Source of the DNA: Cryptomeria japonica
Taxonomy: Eukaryota; Streptophyta; Pinopsida; Cupressales; Cupressaceae
Reading direction: 5' to 3'
Assembly: GCF_030272615.1 (NCBI RefSeq)
Contig: NC_081406.1
Location: 238,192,422 to 238,256,421, forward strand
DNA length: 64,000 nt
Below, one piece after another: positions 22,834 through 35,575 of the stretch (the stretch's first letter is position 1; every line of letters starts with the position of its first letter). The position numbers and the translations under genes were made by a program. The notes under the pieces were generated by a model that was not told where the DNA came from, ran no database searches, and worked only from the letters and a program-made list of their open reading frames with translations.

Positions 22834-24348
22834 TGATAGTTCTGATACTAAATATAAGTACAGATCCATTAGCCAAAAAGATGAGAGGGGGGGGTGAATC
22901 ATACAAACTTAATCTTCCATAAAAACATCAGATTCAACCTTTGTAACATATACCTTACTAATATAACAATAACTGTCAAACATGCAAACTCAAAAGCATA
23001 TAAACATCATAAACCTCATAACATCAAATTTAACGTGGAAACCCAAATAGAGAAAAACCATTGTGGGATTTCAGACCCACTAAGAAATATACTCTTGTAG
23101 AGTATGCTTTGTTAAAAGAAAATCTTGTTAAAGATTACAAACACATTGCTAGATGTGACCCGGTTAAGGGATTTCCCTCAGATCTGTTAGGATCTTCACC
23201 TTGTTAGAAGTGGCCTTATTAAAGGATTTCAAACACTCAATCAAAATGTCACCTTTCTAGAGGGTTTTACAAATAATATTGTTGAGTCCGCTTGGTTAAG
23301 AGATTTTCTATCATTTTCACAAAGTAACAGTAATAAAAATCTATCTGCAACTTCACATCTTAAATGCTAAAGAAGATTCTTATTTGTTGAATACAATCTA
23401 GACATAGAACTAATCTTGTCCATCTGCTAGGCTTCTATACTCTGTTATTCAAACAGGTCTTCAAGCTTCTGTGCTTGGTAATCACCATGTAGCATCCATG
23501 TGTATACACTTGCCCGCATCCATTGTTTATCAACAGTCTCCTATTTATAAACAATTAGCTAACCCCTTAATCTCGTTGATCACATTTCCCATGATCAATC
23601 ATAGTCATCAGATCTTCAATCTTGTCCAGGTTCAATGCATCTTTCGATTTGAAAGCGTTTTACCTCACCTAGGAACTTGCATATATTTCTTGGAACTTGT
23701 GCCAGGGTATTGCGGTTCAATCTGCGCTGTAGATCTTCATGCCGACTTTCCTTTGCATAGATTCATTAACAAACTATATTTACGACATACCAATCATTTA
23801 ATTAGTTCCAGTTCATCAGCTTCCTTCATTAAATAGCACATGTAACCATTTAATGCATTCTGTTATAGCTCGGTTACAACTCGGTAATAACTCGGTAAAT
23901 ACTAAACTTCACTCGGTAGACATTCTGCCTTCATTAACCGATAGCGATAACCTTAGGGTTTACTGACTAGGTTCCTTAGGGTTTACCGATTAGGTTCTTT
24001 GTTTGATAACATAGTATAGTATTAACCTTTACAATTTACAACATATGTATGATGTTAAAACAATCTAAACATCATGATCTCATCATTGTCTGACTCAATA
24101 ATAGTTTCCCATTGAATACCTTATTCATCCCCTTATTCATCATATTCTTTCCTGTGTGTTTTACCGACATCTTTATATTCTTCAAATCATACTTCTCAAG
24201 ATTTGGCAACATCATACTGAATTAGAAAATCAGTTTCTTCAAATCAATGACAAAATAATAATATCAAGACAGTAAACATCCTTAATCAGTTACATCCATA
24301 ATCATCAACAATCTTCTCAATGTCTGTTATAATGCTATATTGCCAACA
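22834..24348 (-). repeat. C1 LTR 2 (shared middle LTR)
   Basis: 1,515 bp with the same ends as LTR 1 and the TATA box at 23541-23549 (minus). It is at once the 5' LTR of internal region 1 and the 3' LTR of internal region 2. No target duplication is seen at its edges. Confidence 0.92.
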
Positions 24349-24760
24349 ATCTCCCCCTTTGTCATTGATGGCAAAACCAATTGATTTGACCTTAAAAGTT
24401 TTAGATTGTTGTGATTTGGAAATGCTGAAATGCTCTCTTGCTGTCATCAAACTTTCTCCCCCATACATTAGTCTTCTCCTCTTTTTATTAGTCTTCTCCC
24501 CCTTTGACAACAATGCCAAAAAGTAAAGAACTAAAACATAATTTCTTCCTATAAGAAGTGAATTCTTGCTGTAATGTGTCAATTTAGTCTCGGTCAGAGC
24601 ATTTATGTCTTCAATTACTATTCCTTGTATTATTTCTTGTAATATTTCCTATAACATTTCCTGTACACCTTTAGAAAAACATCCTAAAGTGTATAATGCA
24701 GCATCAACTCCTAAAATATGTTCAATAGAGTCATCGGATTGATGCTTTCACCGAAATCGG

Positions 24761-25867
24761 TCAGTGAGTAGAAGATAAGGGTAGGACCACTAACTTACTT
24801 CTGAGATATTCAAAAGTGTCCCTTGGTAGTGGCTTGGTGAAGACATCTGCTATTTGTTCCTTTGTGCTAACATACTCCAACACCACTTTCTTCTCTTGAG
24901 CTTCTTCTCTAAGATAATGATATTTAATAGAGATGTGCTTTGTCCTAGATTGCATAATAGGATTCTTTGAAATGTTAATGGCACTAGTATTGTCACAGAA
25001 TATAGTTACTGGCTTGGTAAATTTCTCATTTATACCTTCCAACAGTTGTTTGATCCATGCAATGTTGGTACAACTCAATGCTGCAACAACATGTTCAGCT
25101 TCTGCTATTGACTTTGAAACACATCCTTGTTTCTTGCTAAGCCAACTCACTAGTCTTTCTCGTAAAAAGAAAGCTCCTGCACTTGTGCTTTTTCTATCAT
25201 CGATGTTGCCTGCCCAATCAGCATCAATATAAACTTTTAAATCAAAAACATTTCCTTTCTGATATACTAAGCCATAATCCTCAGTGCCTTTCAATTATCT
25301 AAAGATTCTTTTGATTTCTTTCATGTGTGTTTCCTTAGGATCTGCAGAGAATCTTGCAACTATACCTACTGCATGTGCTATGTCTGGTCTGCTATGAATA
25401 ACATATTGTAGCTTTCCAATCATGGATCGGTAAAGTGTCTCATCAACAGATGCAGATTCATCATTCTTTGATAATTTACAGTTGGTAGTCATAGGAGTAC
25501 ATATTGGTTTTGAATCCTCCATTCCAAATTTCTTCAAGATTTCCTTTATGTACTTGGATTGAGTAATGAAAATCTCATTTTTCATTTGCAGTATCTGCAA
25601 ACCTATAAAATACTTTATCTCACCGATTAATGACATCTCAAATTATTTGATCATTTCATTTCCAAAGTTCTTGCATAAAGAGTCATTTCCACAAAATATA
25701 ATATCATCAACAAATATGGCTGAGATCAGTATTCTATTTTCATCATTCTTCATGTACATATTGTTGTTCTCACTTGTCCTTATAAAACCAATCTTAATCA
25801 AATAAGAGTGCAATCTTTCATACCATGCTCTAGGTGCCTGTTTCAAACCATATAAAGCTTTGTTCAA
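24761..25867 (-). pseudogene. C1 internal 2: RT-RNase H (broken)
   Basis: Second copy of the copia RT-RNase H. Pieces: 25643-25867 with YGLKQAPRAWYE and FVDDIIFCG; 25295-25636 with GEIKYFIGLQI and RPDIAHAVG; 24761-25294 (177 codons) with YIDADWAGNIDDRKS, SIAEAEHV, FCDNTSAINISKN and the tail ADVFTKPLPRD. RNase H is better preserved than in internal region 1. Stops separate the pieces, so no full polymerase can be made. Confidence 0.87.
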
Positions 25868-26294
25868 TTTACATTTTTGTCCTTTGCTCTTGGGATTAGT
25901 GTCAGTGTGTCATTCTTCTTGATTTGATCAATCTCTTCTATCATAGCATTTATTTAATCTTCACTATTAAATGCCTCTTTCACTATTCTCGGTTCAAATT
26001 CAGATATCAAACATGTGTTCTATTTCAGTTTGTTCCTTGTCATCATTGGATCATCCTTATCTCTTATAATTTGACTTGGTGCATGCTGCCTTCTGACATA
26101 CTTGGCTAATACAGGCTCGGTAGGCTCTATATGATCTTCTTCATCACTCAGTAACTGGATATTCTCTTCATTTTCTTCAACAGCCTTCTCGGTTGAACAT
26201 AGACAAATTCATCATAGTCTTCTGGTTCCTTTGAATTTCCTTCATCATTTCTTTCTGCAAATTCATCAATTTTCACATTTGCACTTTCTACTAT

Positions 26295-27116
26295 TTAGTT
26301 AGATAATTTGATCAGACATTTAAATGCTTTGCTTCTAGAAGAATAACCTAGAAGTGTTCCTTCCTCACTCTTCTGATCAAACTTGCCATTTCTATCATCT
26401 TTGTGAACATAGCATCTACTTCCAAAGATTTTAAAATAACTTACATTGGGTTTCTTATCATACCAGATTTCATATGGTGTCTTCAAAGTACCTTTCTTCA
26501 ATTGTACTCGGTTCAGGGTGTAAACTGCTGTGCTTATTGCTTCTCTCCAAAATGTTTGTGGCACCTTCTTTTCAATCATCAGTGTTCTAGCACAATCCAC
26601 AATAGATCTATTTCTTCTCTCAGCTATTCCATTCTATTGTGGAGTTCTCAAAGCAGAGACTTGTCTTTTAATACCATGACCATTGCAGAAGAAGTTGAAT
26701 TCATCAGATGTGAACTCTCCTCCTCTATCTGATCTAAGACATTTTAGTTGCCTTCTTGTTTCATTTTCAACTCTTGCCTTGTCCCATTTAAACATTTGAA
26801 AAGCTTCTGATTTATCTTTTAAAAATATTACTGATATCATCCTTGAATAGTCATCCACAAATAATATGAAATATTTATCACCATAATAACTTTGAACTTT
26901 CATAGGACCACAAAGATCAATGTGCATGAGATCTAAAATTCCCTTAGAAGTGTAAGACTTACTTGTAAAGCTTTATCTTGTCATCTTACCCATCTAGCAT
27001 CCTCGGCACATAGCATTCTCAGGTTTTTCAAGACTCGGTAGACCTCTTACTCGGTGCTTCTTGCTTATTTTGATCAGATTATCAAAATTTACATGACAAA
27101 ACCTTTTATGCCATAA
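26295..27116 (-). pseudogene. C1 internal 2: integrase (broken)
   Basis: Integrase core in 26634-26927 (LCGPMKVQSYYGD, SDRGGEFTSDEF, SALRTPQ) and C-terminal part in 26295-26600, nearly identical to internal region 1. The TAG at the PQ-x-NGIAERRN position and the TAA near 26970 are shared with internal region 1, so they predate the duplication. Confidence 0.87.
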
Positions 27117-28631
27117 CTAGGTATCATCTATCTTTGCATACAAACACTTGTTACGAGTTGAGTCAAGGTGAAATGTGTTACCTTTTGTTTGTGTCCAGGT
27201 AGCAGCTAACTTTCCATTCTTGTCATGAACTTTGACAATTCCTTTATGAAATTCTATTCGGTAACCTGTGTTATTTAGCTGTGCTACACTCAACAAATTG
27301 TATTTCAAACCTTCAACCCAATAAACATCATTGCATCTTGCATTTTCAAGAAGTGTTATAGATCCTTTACCTTTCACCAAACATGGTGCATCATTACCAA
27401 ATCTGACATAGCCTCCATCATAATCTTGTAATATAACAAACTTATGTTTATCTCCTATCATATGATGTGAGCATCCACTATCTATGATCCAAGAATCATT
27501 AGTGTTTATGTAAGATATTAGGGCTTTTTCTTCATACATTTCTTCATTTGATCCATCTTTGATAGCCACATAAACTACTTCCTCTGCATCAGTTTCATTT
27601 GATTTATCATCATTGAATTCCTCATCAGCTATTAAACATGTCTTTCTATCTCTTCTTCTGAAGTCTTGATGTCCTCTATAATGATTATCTTTTTGTCTGT
27701 CATCTCGGTAATCTCTCTTTTTAGTAGAATCTTTGTCAGGATAGTTAGAAGCTATATGTCCTATCTTATGACAATTGAAACATTTCAAAGGTAGTTTTCC
27801 TTTATACTTACCTTTGCCTCTCGGTAACCTTCTAGCTAATAGTGCTTCAAACTCTTCATGCTTTCTGATTTCCTCATACAGTTTGTGTACTTCTTCCATG
27901 TTCTTACAAAATCTTTCACTTGCTCCACTATGATCTCCTTCAAAGTATTTATACTTTCTTTCATTGAAATCATTAGATTCATCAAGATGAAAAGAACTAA
28001 ATGGAGATTCAACTTTATTTACCGAAGATCCACTGTTATCAAAGTTACTTAACTCAAATGCATTTAGCTTACCAATGGTAGCATCTAAAGAAACTGGTAT
28101 ATTAGGTATAGACCTGAATTCATTTATTGCAGAGACTTGGATTGCATAAGCCGACAGAAGGGTTGTTAACAACTTACTTGTTGTATCCTTTTCTTCAATA
28201 GTTCCACCTGCTCCTTTGATTTGATTGACAATCTCCTTTAGTCTTGTACTGTACTGAGTTATGTTCTCACATTCATTCCTCCTCATAGATTCATGTTGTC
28301 CTCTTAAACTATCTACTTTTGCTCTTTGAACATGTTCATCTCCTCCATACATTGATATGAGCTTATCCCACATTGCCTTTGCATCATTGCAGCCTTCTAG
28401 ATCATTAAACTTTGAGTCGATCAATGTAGATGTTATTTCAATCATTGCTTGAATATGTTCTCACTTTCCCTTTATCTCTTCCATAGTCAATGGATAGGTG
28501 CTCAGTGTAACAAAATGATTCTCCAGATAGTATACATCATATTCTCCAACTCCTGATAGATGTAGCTTCATCCTTTTTTGCCATGTAGAGAAACTTGACT
28601 TGTTCAGCTTCGGTGCATCCCTCTTATACAT
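27117..28631 (-). pseudogene. C1 internal 2: gag-protease, mostly open
   Basis: The longest copia frame here (27117-28445, 442 codons) holds the gag helical region (NDAKAMWDKL, ENITQYSTRLKEIV), zinc knuckle CFNCHKIGHIASNY (last Cys changed to Tyr), protease DSGCSHHM with the catalytic Asp intact, and the start of the integrase lead (KCLYAKIDDT). It ends at a TAG that replaces a Trp and is shared with internal region 1 (near 21262). The true gag start at 28631 is separated from the open frame by a TGA just upstream of 28445. Confidence 0.87.
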
Positions 28632-28695
28632 CTTTGGATCTTTAACTCAAGTGCCTTTATACTTTTCTTCCAGAGTCCAAAGCTCTAATACCAAT

Positions 28696-30191
28696 TGATA
28701 GTTCTAATACTTAATATAAGTACAGATCCATTAGCCAACAAGATGAGAGGGGGGGGGGTGAATCATACAAACTTAATCTTCCATAAAAACATTAGATTCA
28801 ACCTCGGTAACATATACTTTAGTAATATAACAATAACTATCAAACATGCAAACTCAAAAGCATATAAACATCATAAACTTCATAACACCAGATTTAACGT
28901 GGAAACCCAAATAAGGAAAAGCCACTGTGGGATTTTGGACCCACTAAGAAATATACTCTTCTAGAGTATGCTCGGTTAAAAGCAAATCCCGTTAAAGATA
29001 ACAAACACATTGCTAGATGTGACCCGGTTAAGGGATTTCCCTCAGATATGTGAGGATCTTCACCTTGTTAGAAGTGACCTTGTTAAAGGATTTCAAACAC
29101 TCAATTAGAATGTCACCTTGCTAGAGGATTTTACAAATAAGACTGTTAAGTCCACTCAGTTAAGAGATTTTCTGTCACTTTCAAAAAATAATAGTAATAA
29201 AAATCTATCTGCAACTTCACATCTAAAATGCTAAAGCAGATTCTTATTTATTCAATAAAATATAGACATAGAACTAATCTTATCCATCTGTTGGGCTTCT
29301 ATACTTTGTTATTCAAATAGGTCTTCAAGCTTCTGTGCTCAGTAATCACCATGTAGTATCCTTGTGCATACACTTGCCTACATCCATTGTTTATCAATAG
29401 TCTCCTATTTATAAACAATTAGCTAACCACTTAATCTCCTTGAGCACATACCCCATGATCAATCATAGCCAAATGATCTTCAATCTTGTCTAGATTCAAT
29501 GCATCTTTCGATTTGAAAGTGTTTTACCTTGCCTAGGAACTTGCATATATGTTTTGGAACTTGTGCCAGGGTATTGCGGTTCAATCTATGCTGTAGATTT
29601 TCATGCCGACTTTCCTTTGCCATAGATTCATTAACAAACTATATTTATGACATATCAATCATTTAATCAGTTCCAGCTCATCAGCTTCCTTCATTAAATA
29701 ATGCATGTAACCATTGAATGCATTCTATTATAGCTCGGTTACAACTTGGTAACAACTCGGTAGACATTTTGCCTTCATTAACCGATAGCAATAACCTTAG
29801 GGTTTATCGACTAGGTTCCTTAGGGTTTAGCGACTAGGTTCTTTGTTTGATAACATAGTATAGTATTAACCTTTACAATTTACAACATATGTATGATGTT
29901 AAAACAATCTAAACATCATGATCTCATCATTGTCTGACTCCATAATAGTTGCCCATTGAATACCTTATTCATCCCCTTATTCATCATATTCTTTCCTGTG
30001 TGTTTTACCGACATCTTTATATTCTTCAAATCATACTTCTCAAGATATGGCAACATCATACTGAATTAGAAAATCAATTTCTTGACATCAATGACAAAAT
30101 AATAATATCAAGACAGTAACATCCTTAATCAGTTATATCCATAATCATCAACAATCTTCTCAATGTCTGTTATAATGCTATATTGCCAATA
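28696..30191 (-). repeat. C1 LTR 3
   Basis: About 1,496 bp. The right end reads GCCAATA where the others have GCCAACA, consistent with C-to-T at 30190. TATA box (minus) at 29405-29413. It lacks part of the ACTCGGTAAATACTAAAC stretch present in the other two LTRs (near 29760). Confidence 0.9.
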
Positions 30192-31042
30192 GATGCAATC
30201 AAGATACAAAACTGTGTGATTAAGCTACATGATTCAACAATTATGCTAGAAAATGATCAAATTAAACTAAACCTAAGGTGCAATTGCTTAAAACAACAAT
30301 GCTTAAATGATATGCCTATAGTAACAATGCATAAGATGAAATGAGATGGGATCCTTATTGCTCCAAAATGGGGGATATTTATAGGATTTCCAAGGCCAGG
30401 GGTGAGGTGGTAGGAATCAACGGTCAAGATTGAGTCTGAAGATATCAAGGATAAAATTGAAGGAGGTTGGAGAAGAGGTTGGAGGAAGAGACACTTGTCA
30501 TCTCTGTGGTGACAAGTGTCAAGGAGCTTTTCTCATAAAAGGGCAAGTGTCCAAGAGAGGAGACATGTAGCCAAAGTGTCATGTGTCTCAAGAAGAAAAT
30601 ATCCACACCATGGGAGGTTAGGATAAGTAGGTTAGAATGTGAAAGATAGGATAGGGTTAGTTAAACCCAAGGTTAGGTTAAAGGGATGTCTAGGTTAGGT
30701 GGTTGAAAGTTAGGAGGCATGTGGATAATTTGAATTTAAAAATTCAAATAATAGGAAAAGACTAATTAATTCTCAACAACTCATAAATTGATTTGTTTTA
30801 ATTAATTAGAGGATTAGAAGAATTGATTGAAGTGGGGGGAGGATATTAATTAATTTGAATTAATTAATCAAAGGGGACTATGGAAATGAACCTATTAAAT
30901 AAATCCTTAGATTTATTAATAAGTAGATGAAAGGGAAAATTAAATCAAATGGCCTAATGAATTCAATTAAATTAGGAAGGGAGATTAATTAGATAATTGC
31001 TTATTTAATTAACTATCTTCAGACCATTTTTAGGTGTATACA
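30192..31042 (-). repeat. G2 5' LTR, second part
   Basis: Resumes at GATGCAATCAAG, matching the left LTR from GATGCAATTAAG on, and ends TGTATACA at 31042, followed by the TSD CTATT. It contains the conserved hairpin at 30490-30520. Confidence 0.9.
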
Positions 31043-31047
31043 CTATT

Positions 31048-32100
31048 AAGAACCAATTTCTATAATCCCAAATCCTACATTTGATGGTTCTGGGTATGCG
31101 GATCGTACCCCATAGATACCATCCATGTATCGTGCTTAGTGAGATAGAAAATCCTTGGTGATAAGATCTTTGGATCTTTGGGGTAAGAGAGCTTGGGATG
31201 CGTGAGAAGTGTGTACTGTGGAGTGGAACCAGTGCTGCTAGGGTCTCTATCTATTTGTTTTGATTTCACTATTTTGCTGCGGGGGCCCCATTAGATGGTT
31301 TCCAATTTCTACCCTAATCTATGTTTATCGTGTTCTTCATTGTTTGATGTTATAGAACAGTATTGAGTCAGTTGTATTCTGGGCTAATTTAGGCCCTTCA
31401 CGTTGCATTACTCTGATTCACAAAGTTGTTCAAAACAAAATCAGTGGATATACCTTTTCACAGCAGTGTTCTCAAATAATCAGAAAATCTATCACCGAAA
31501 CAATCTCCCCTCAACAGAATTGATCAAATTAGAAATCAAACAAGAGTCATATTAAAAAAATAAATAGAAAAAACACTTTACTCTTTGTGATCTTAAGTCC
31601 CATAGGTGGCATAACTTATCCTAAGTCCTTAGTCTTCATCGTCCATTCTTAGTACTCATATTGTCATTACATAGTCCATATTATCTTAGTCTTTCATAGT
31701 TCATCCTCAATCCTCATATGGTCTTTACCTTAGTTCTCATAGTATATGCACAAGTCTTGTCATAATTTCTGCATTTCACATCAAGCCTAAGTTTTTCATA
31801 TTTACTTAGTCCTTGCATAGTCTTGATCTGCATCAGATTCAAGCACTTTCCCCAATACTTTCAATTAGGTGACCATAAACTCTCGATATTCTTGAGTAGT
31901 GTCAACCGCTTGGTCATTTGAGTAAGTCTCCTCTAGTTGAATTACCATCATCGTTAGAGAGTCTTCATAGCATGTGTTACCATGGTATTGCGTGGTGATG
32001 ATTTCTTCTTGTTTGAGAAAACCAATCTTGGTCCAAATGATGATTAGGGATAAATCATTGATAGTCTAGATAACCTTGCATTAAAGTTAAGAACTAGTGT
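31048..32100 (+). other. G1 LTR end, primer-site region and leader
   Basis: This continues the G1 LTR after G2. The LTR may end TTTCA at 31268, followed by TTTTGCTGCGGGGGCCCC (31272-31289), which could be a decayed gypsy primer site; it aligns loosely with the G2 primer site. The rest, to about 32100, is leader without coding pattern. Boundary and primer site are tentative. Confidence 0.4.
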
Positions 32101-32985
32101 CCCCCAGTACGACAGATTCAAATTTGTAATAGATGAGGAAATATGAAAAGTAGTCGGAGTCCAAAGAGCAGCTGAAAGAGAAATCATTCAACAAAGACTT
32201 GAAAAACTTAGACTGCAACAACTACAACTTCCTCGTCCAAATCCCAATAGAGTGTCAGAGTCTAGCATCATAACTTTTCCAAGGTCTTGTATTTCCTAGG
32301 GGTCATAAAAATAATTCATGCTAGAAACCAAATCACAAAGAGCTAAAATAAATCCAAATAACAACCCATTGTTGAACTCCACGTGGAACATGGATTTATC
32401 AACTTACCAACAACCACAGGCTAGACGACCTACAACATTGCCGATAAATACAAACAAAATGCCTTCAATAGATGAAATCCAACAAAATTTGACATAAGAA
32501 GAATTGGAGGCAGCTCAACAAGATCCACAACTCCTCATGGTCTTAAACATGCTTATTAACAATGACAAAGTTCAATACCTTTCCCTTTTGATTCAAAATG
32601 GGGCCATGTTACCCCCAAATGTTGATATTTCAACAATATTGCCACAAGGAGTGAATCAAACACCAAATGTTACACAAACACAAGTGACATCTTCAAGATC
32701 AATTCATGGTGCATCTCAAAACACACAAGCCATAGTAACTCAAAATACGATGATGTCAACTCAAAATTCTCAATCACAAGTTACGTCAACAAATGCAAAT
32801 GTCATGTCTCAAACTACTCCCAATGTTACTTCACAAACAACAACAACAACAGTGGCTCAGAATACTGCAAGCACGAGTGCTACCCAACCCCCAATATCAA
32901 TTTCACTTGGGTCTATGTATAGTGGTTAGAATGTGAATCAAGGCTCCACCATAATGTATGGATCACACCAGCCTAATGTTAGTAC
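32100..32985 (+). pseudogene. G1 gag, first piece
   Basis: One frame with scattered stops runs from about 32111 (DRFKFVIDEEI) through QRLEKLRLQQLQLPRPNPN to an open part at 32504-32929. That part has a leucine-rich segment (DPQLLMVLNMLINND) and then a Thr/Gln/Asn/Ser-rich low-complexity tail, and continues after one stop to the G3 insertion at 32985. It is assigned to gag because it precedes the gag core in 49557-50081 once G3 is removed. No start codon is certain. Confidence 0.55.
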
Positions 32986-33063
32986 TGTTGAGCACTATAT
33001 TTGAAAATAAAAATATATAAAAAAAAATGTATGTTTCCATAAGCATGAAGACTAATGGATATT

Positions 33064-33610
33064 TCGACCAGCAAACTGTATTGAGCACTGCAAAGGAAGT
33101 TTCATCGAAAGAGTGTTTTCATCGACACAAGCACTAAGCAAAGGTATTTCGGCAAAAGGTTACCTTCGATGAACGTAGAAAACCACTCATTGATACTCTA
33201 AGTTTCATCGAAAAAGTGAAAACAAAAGGCGAAAAGGCAAAAAGGTGATTTCGAAGGAATATCATTACCAGAGAAACTCAAAAGGCATTCATCGAAATAC
33301 AAGTTTTCATCGATGAACATGACGTCGAGCAAAGGCAAAATTGTTTCATCGATAAAGAGATATCGATGAAAAAGGGATATCGATGAAGATACATAGGCCT
33401 TCACCGAAGAAAGAAACTCACCGAAAAGAATGATTTCAATGGAAATTACATGTGACTTATCGAAAAAGGGGACTATCGATGAAAGAGTGATTTCGATGAG
33501 TCTTAAAAGTGGCTTCTCGACATAAGCTTTTCACCGAAACAATTGTACCGAAGAAAATGAGCTTTCGATGGAAGATTTAAACACTCGGCTGAAGTCAAGG
33601 GTTTCATCGA
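33064..33610. repeat. Spaced TCGA-core palindrome array, G3 5' LTR
   Basis: About 18 TCGA tetramers plus variants (CCGA, TCGG, or TTGA/TCAA where the other LTR has TCGA) occur in about 545 bp, many within TTTCATCGATGAAA-like palindromes. Successive starts are mostly 17 and 24 bp apart (for example 33064, 33081, 33105, 33122), later with a 15-17-24 pattern giving a unit of about 56 bp. The second copy is in the 3' LTR at 44646-45192. Confidence 0.8.
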
Positions 33611-33910
33611 TAACTTGAAATATGAGCACTTTTGAGCGAACTGTACTTCCCGTGAAAGAGTTAAAGGCCCAATTGAAGAATGTCACATCTGCAATTAAGT
33701 TTAAACACTTGAGTAACCGTTGTAGATGCAGAACATTAACTGTGCACAAGTTGCCCATACGATTACAGTTGAACTGAGTGAATTTTCGTAAGAACCGGAT
33801 CGATGCTAAAAGATTGAAAACTGTGAAGAACTTGCGGAGACTTGCGAACGATAACCAGAAGAATTGAGCATTCCACCAAGTAAGTGTTGTCTCTCTTATT
33901 TACTGTGATT

Positions 33911-35572
33911 ATGGAACCTTCGTCTTCTTCTTCTAAAAAGAGTAGGAAAGGAAAAGAGCTGAACCCTGAAGAGAAGCCCAAGAGACAGAAGAAAGAAGGG
34001 AGAGCTCTGACTCAGGATTTGTTAGACTAGTGTCCATCGTCTAGTGTGAGGTCCAAGAAGATTAAAAGTGAAGAAGAAGGATTAGAGGACAGATTTGAAA
34101 ATCTAGGAGACATTTGGACTGAGATAAGAGGGCATGAGTTATTTTTGTTTGGTTACAAAAGAAGGGATGCACCTGAACCCATAAGCAATCTATGGAAGAA
34201 GAACTTAGGCAAATTAGTAGTCCCAAATGTGTTTGTAGATGTAGAATTAATGAAATCTTTGGCAGATTGCTACAACCCAAGAACCAAAACCATATGTGAT
34301 TACAGAGGGAATACATTAGTAGTAATTAACAAACAGACTATTGATATGGTTTTTGATTTGGACTGGGAAGTAGAGGAGAGTATCGATATGAAGAAACTTT
34401 CACAAGAATTCTTTAGTTTGGAAAATATCTACAAGACTTGGAGACTACCTGTTCACAGGCCAAAAGTGGGTGGGTCATTTGTTCAGTTCGGCAAAGATGA
34501 CAAGGTGCCGTTTGATGTCAACCACTTCCATCCATATTTCAAGTATACATATTATGCTGCAGCCCAAGTACTAGGCCTAGAGGCTCATCCACTCATGGAT
34601 ATTGGGGTTATGGTTCTGTGTGCCGACTTGCAATCAAAAGACCCTAGGTCATTTGATTTTGCCACTTATGTTGCAGATGCCTTGAATCATGGGCTGGAGA
34701 AATTGAAAGGAGACCTTGTGAATGTTCATTTTTCATTATACTCCATGTTAATGCATATCCTTCTTTATTGTGGACAAGAAATTAACTTCTGGCCAGATGA
34801 GTTCAGCATTAGATCTTATGATAAGAATGGTCTGAAGAAGCCGGTTCAGTTATGGGTATCAGCATGGGACCAGAGGTTCATGAATAACCAATATTGGCAT
34901 TTTCAAGAATACTTTGTGAAACCTCTCAGTGTAGCTTTTGGGCAACACAAGGATTACACTTTGTCTCTTGAAATCAAGAGATTTCTCAGACCAAAGGACT
35001 TCTCTCCAGAGTCATAGATTGAACATAATTGGGGTGATTGGTGTTGCCATGATAATCACACAGAAATAAGGGTATTTGGATATAAAGGGCAACCCCATAT
35101 GCTTCCAATTACGGTACCAAACAGAGTGGCTAGCTTGGAGATTATAAGGCAATTGTCTATTGCCAGTGCTAAACACTTAACTGATTTCGGTAAACAATCT
35201 ATTGTTCCAGGTTTATTAGTTTTTTCTGATTTCATTGTCAAAAGTTCAAAAAGTTATCATTTACTTCAGAATAAATTAGACTATTATGGTATGACTCTGG
35301 GTGAGCCTAGGGAGAATTTTGATCCTGAAGGATATATAAGAGCCGCCAGAGCCTCACAGAAACTCAAAGCTGGAATACATGTGGCCAAAATGCCAGATGA
35401 CCTAATCAAGAACCTTGAACGAGAGGAGGCCAAAGCTTTAAAAGGAAAGAGTGAGTTAGTTTGGGAGGCCTACAAATGGAAAAGGGCAAGGGGAATGATA
35501 GATGGAGACCTAATTGGAAATCTCCAAGATCCTCTGGAAGTAGCTAAAAGGCTGCTTCAACATGAAGCATAA
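33911..35572 (+). pseudogene. G3 LTR ORF1, 5' copy (two extra stops)
   Basis: 5' LTR copy of the first LTR-encoded frame, 553 codons from ATG 33911 to TAA 35570. It is interrupted by TAG at 34028 and TAG at 35015, where the 3' LTR copy has CAG. The 323-codon piece 34046-35017 and the 157-codon piece 35099-35572 remain open. The product is described under the 3' copy. A second start near ATG 35099 is incidental. Confidence 0.7.
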
Positions 35573-35575
35573 ATT

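Larger units (their letters stand above)
17022..30191 (-). mobile_element. C1: tandem Ty1/copia array (LTR-int-LTR-int-LTR)
   Basis: Three LTRs of one family (17022-18511, 22834-24348, 28696-30191) alternate with two internal regions (18512-22833 and 24349-28695), all on the minus strand. Only the outer ends have a target duplication: GATGT at 17017-17021 and GATGC at 30192-30196. The uninterrupted G2 LTR has GATGC, so one C became T. Each internal region has its own primer site and polypurine tract, and both share several identical stops. This is the product expected from unequal recombination between LTRs of one insertion. Confidence 0.9.
4639..31042 (-). mobile_element. G2: Ty3/gypsy element hosting the C1 array
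   Basis: A complete but inactive minus-strand gypsy element. Both ends carry LTRs, and it is flanked by a perfect 5-bp TSD, CTATT, at 4634-4638 and 31043-31047. Reading leftwards from 16718 it has primer site, long leader, gag, protease, G-patch region, RT-RNase H, integrase, a 1.6-kb tail, polypurine tract and 3' LTR. Gag through the RT palm stays in one frame with only point stops; integrase is in another frame. The gag, protease and integrase resemble Tat/Athila-like plant gypsy elements. The 5' LTR is split by C1 at 17022-30191. Confidence 0.9.

Noticed and set aside
24933-25232. 99-codon plus-strand frame
   Set aside because: Antisense shadow of the C1 RNase H frame on the minus strand.
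2039-31268. Calling the G1 LTR ends and primer site with confidence
   Set aside because: Only one LTR of G1 is in the window. The start (TATAGACACC) and primer site (TTTTGCTGCGGGGGCCCC) are plausible but cannot be tested, so they are reported as tentative.
33878-33888. Possible splice donor (CAAGTAAGT) before LTR ORF1 in G3
   Set aside because: It matches a donor except at the last exon base, but no convincing acceptor or split coding region was found, so no intron is called.
33763-33981. Minus-strand frames at the start of the G3 LTR ORF1 (also 45345-45563)
   Set aside because: Antisense to ORF1. The plus-strand frame is far longer and shared by both LTRs.
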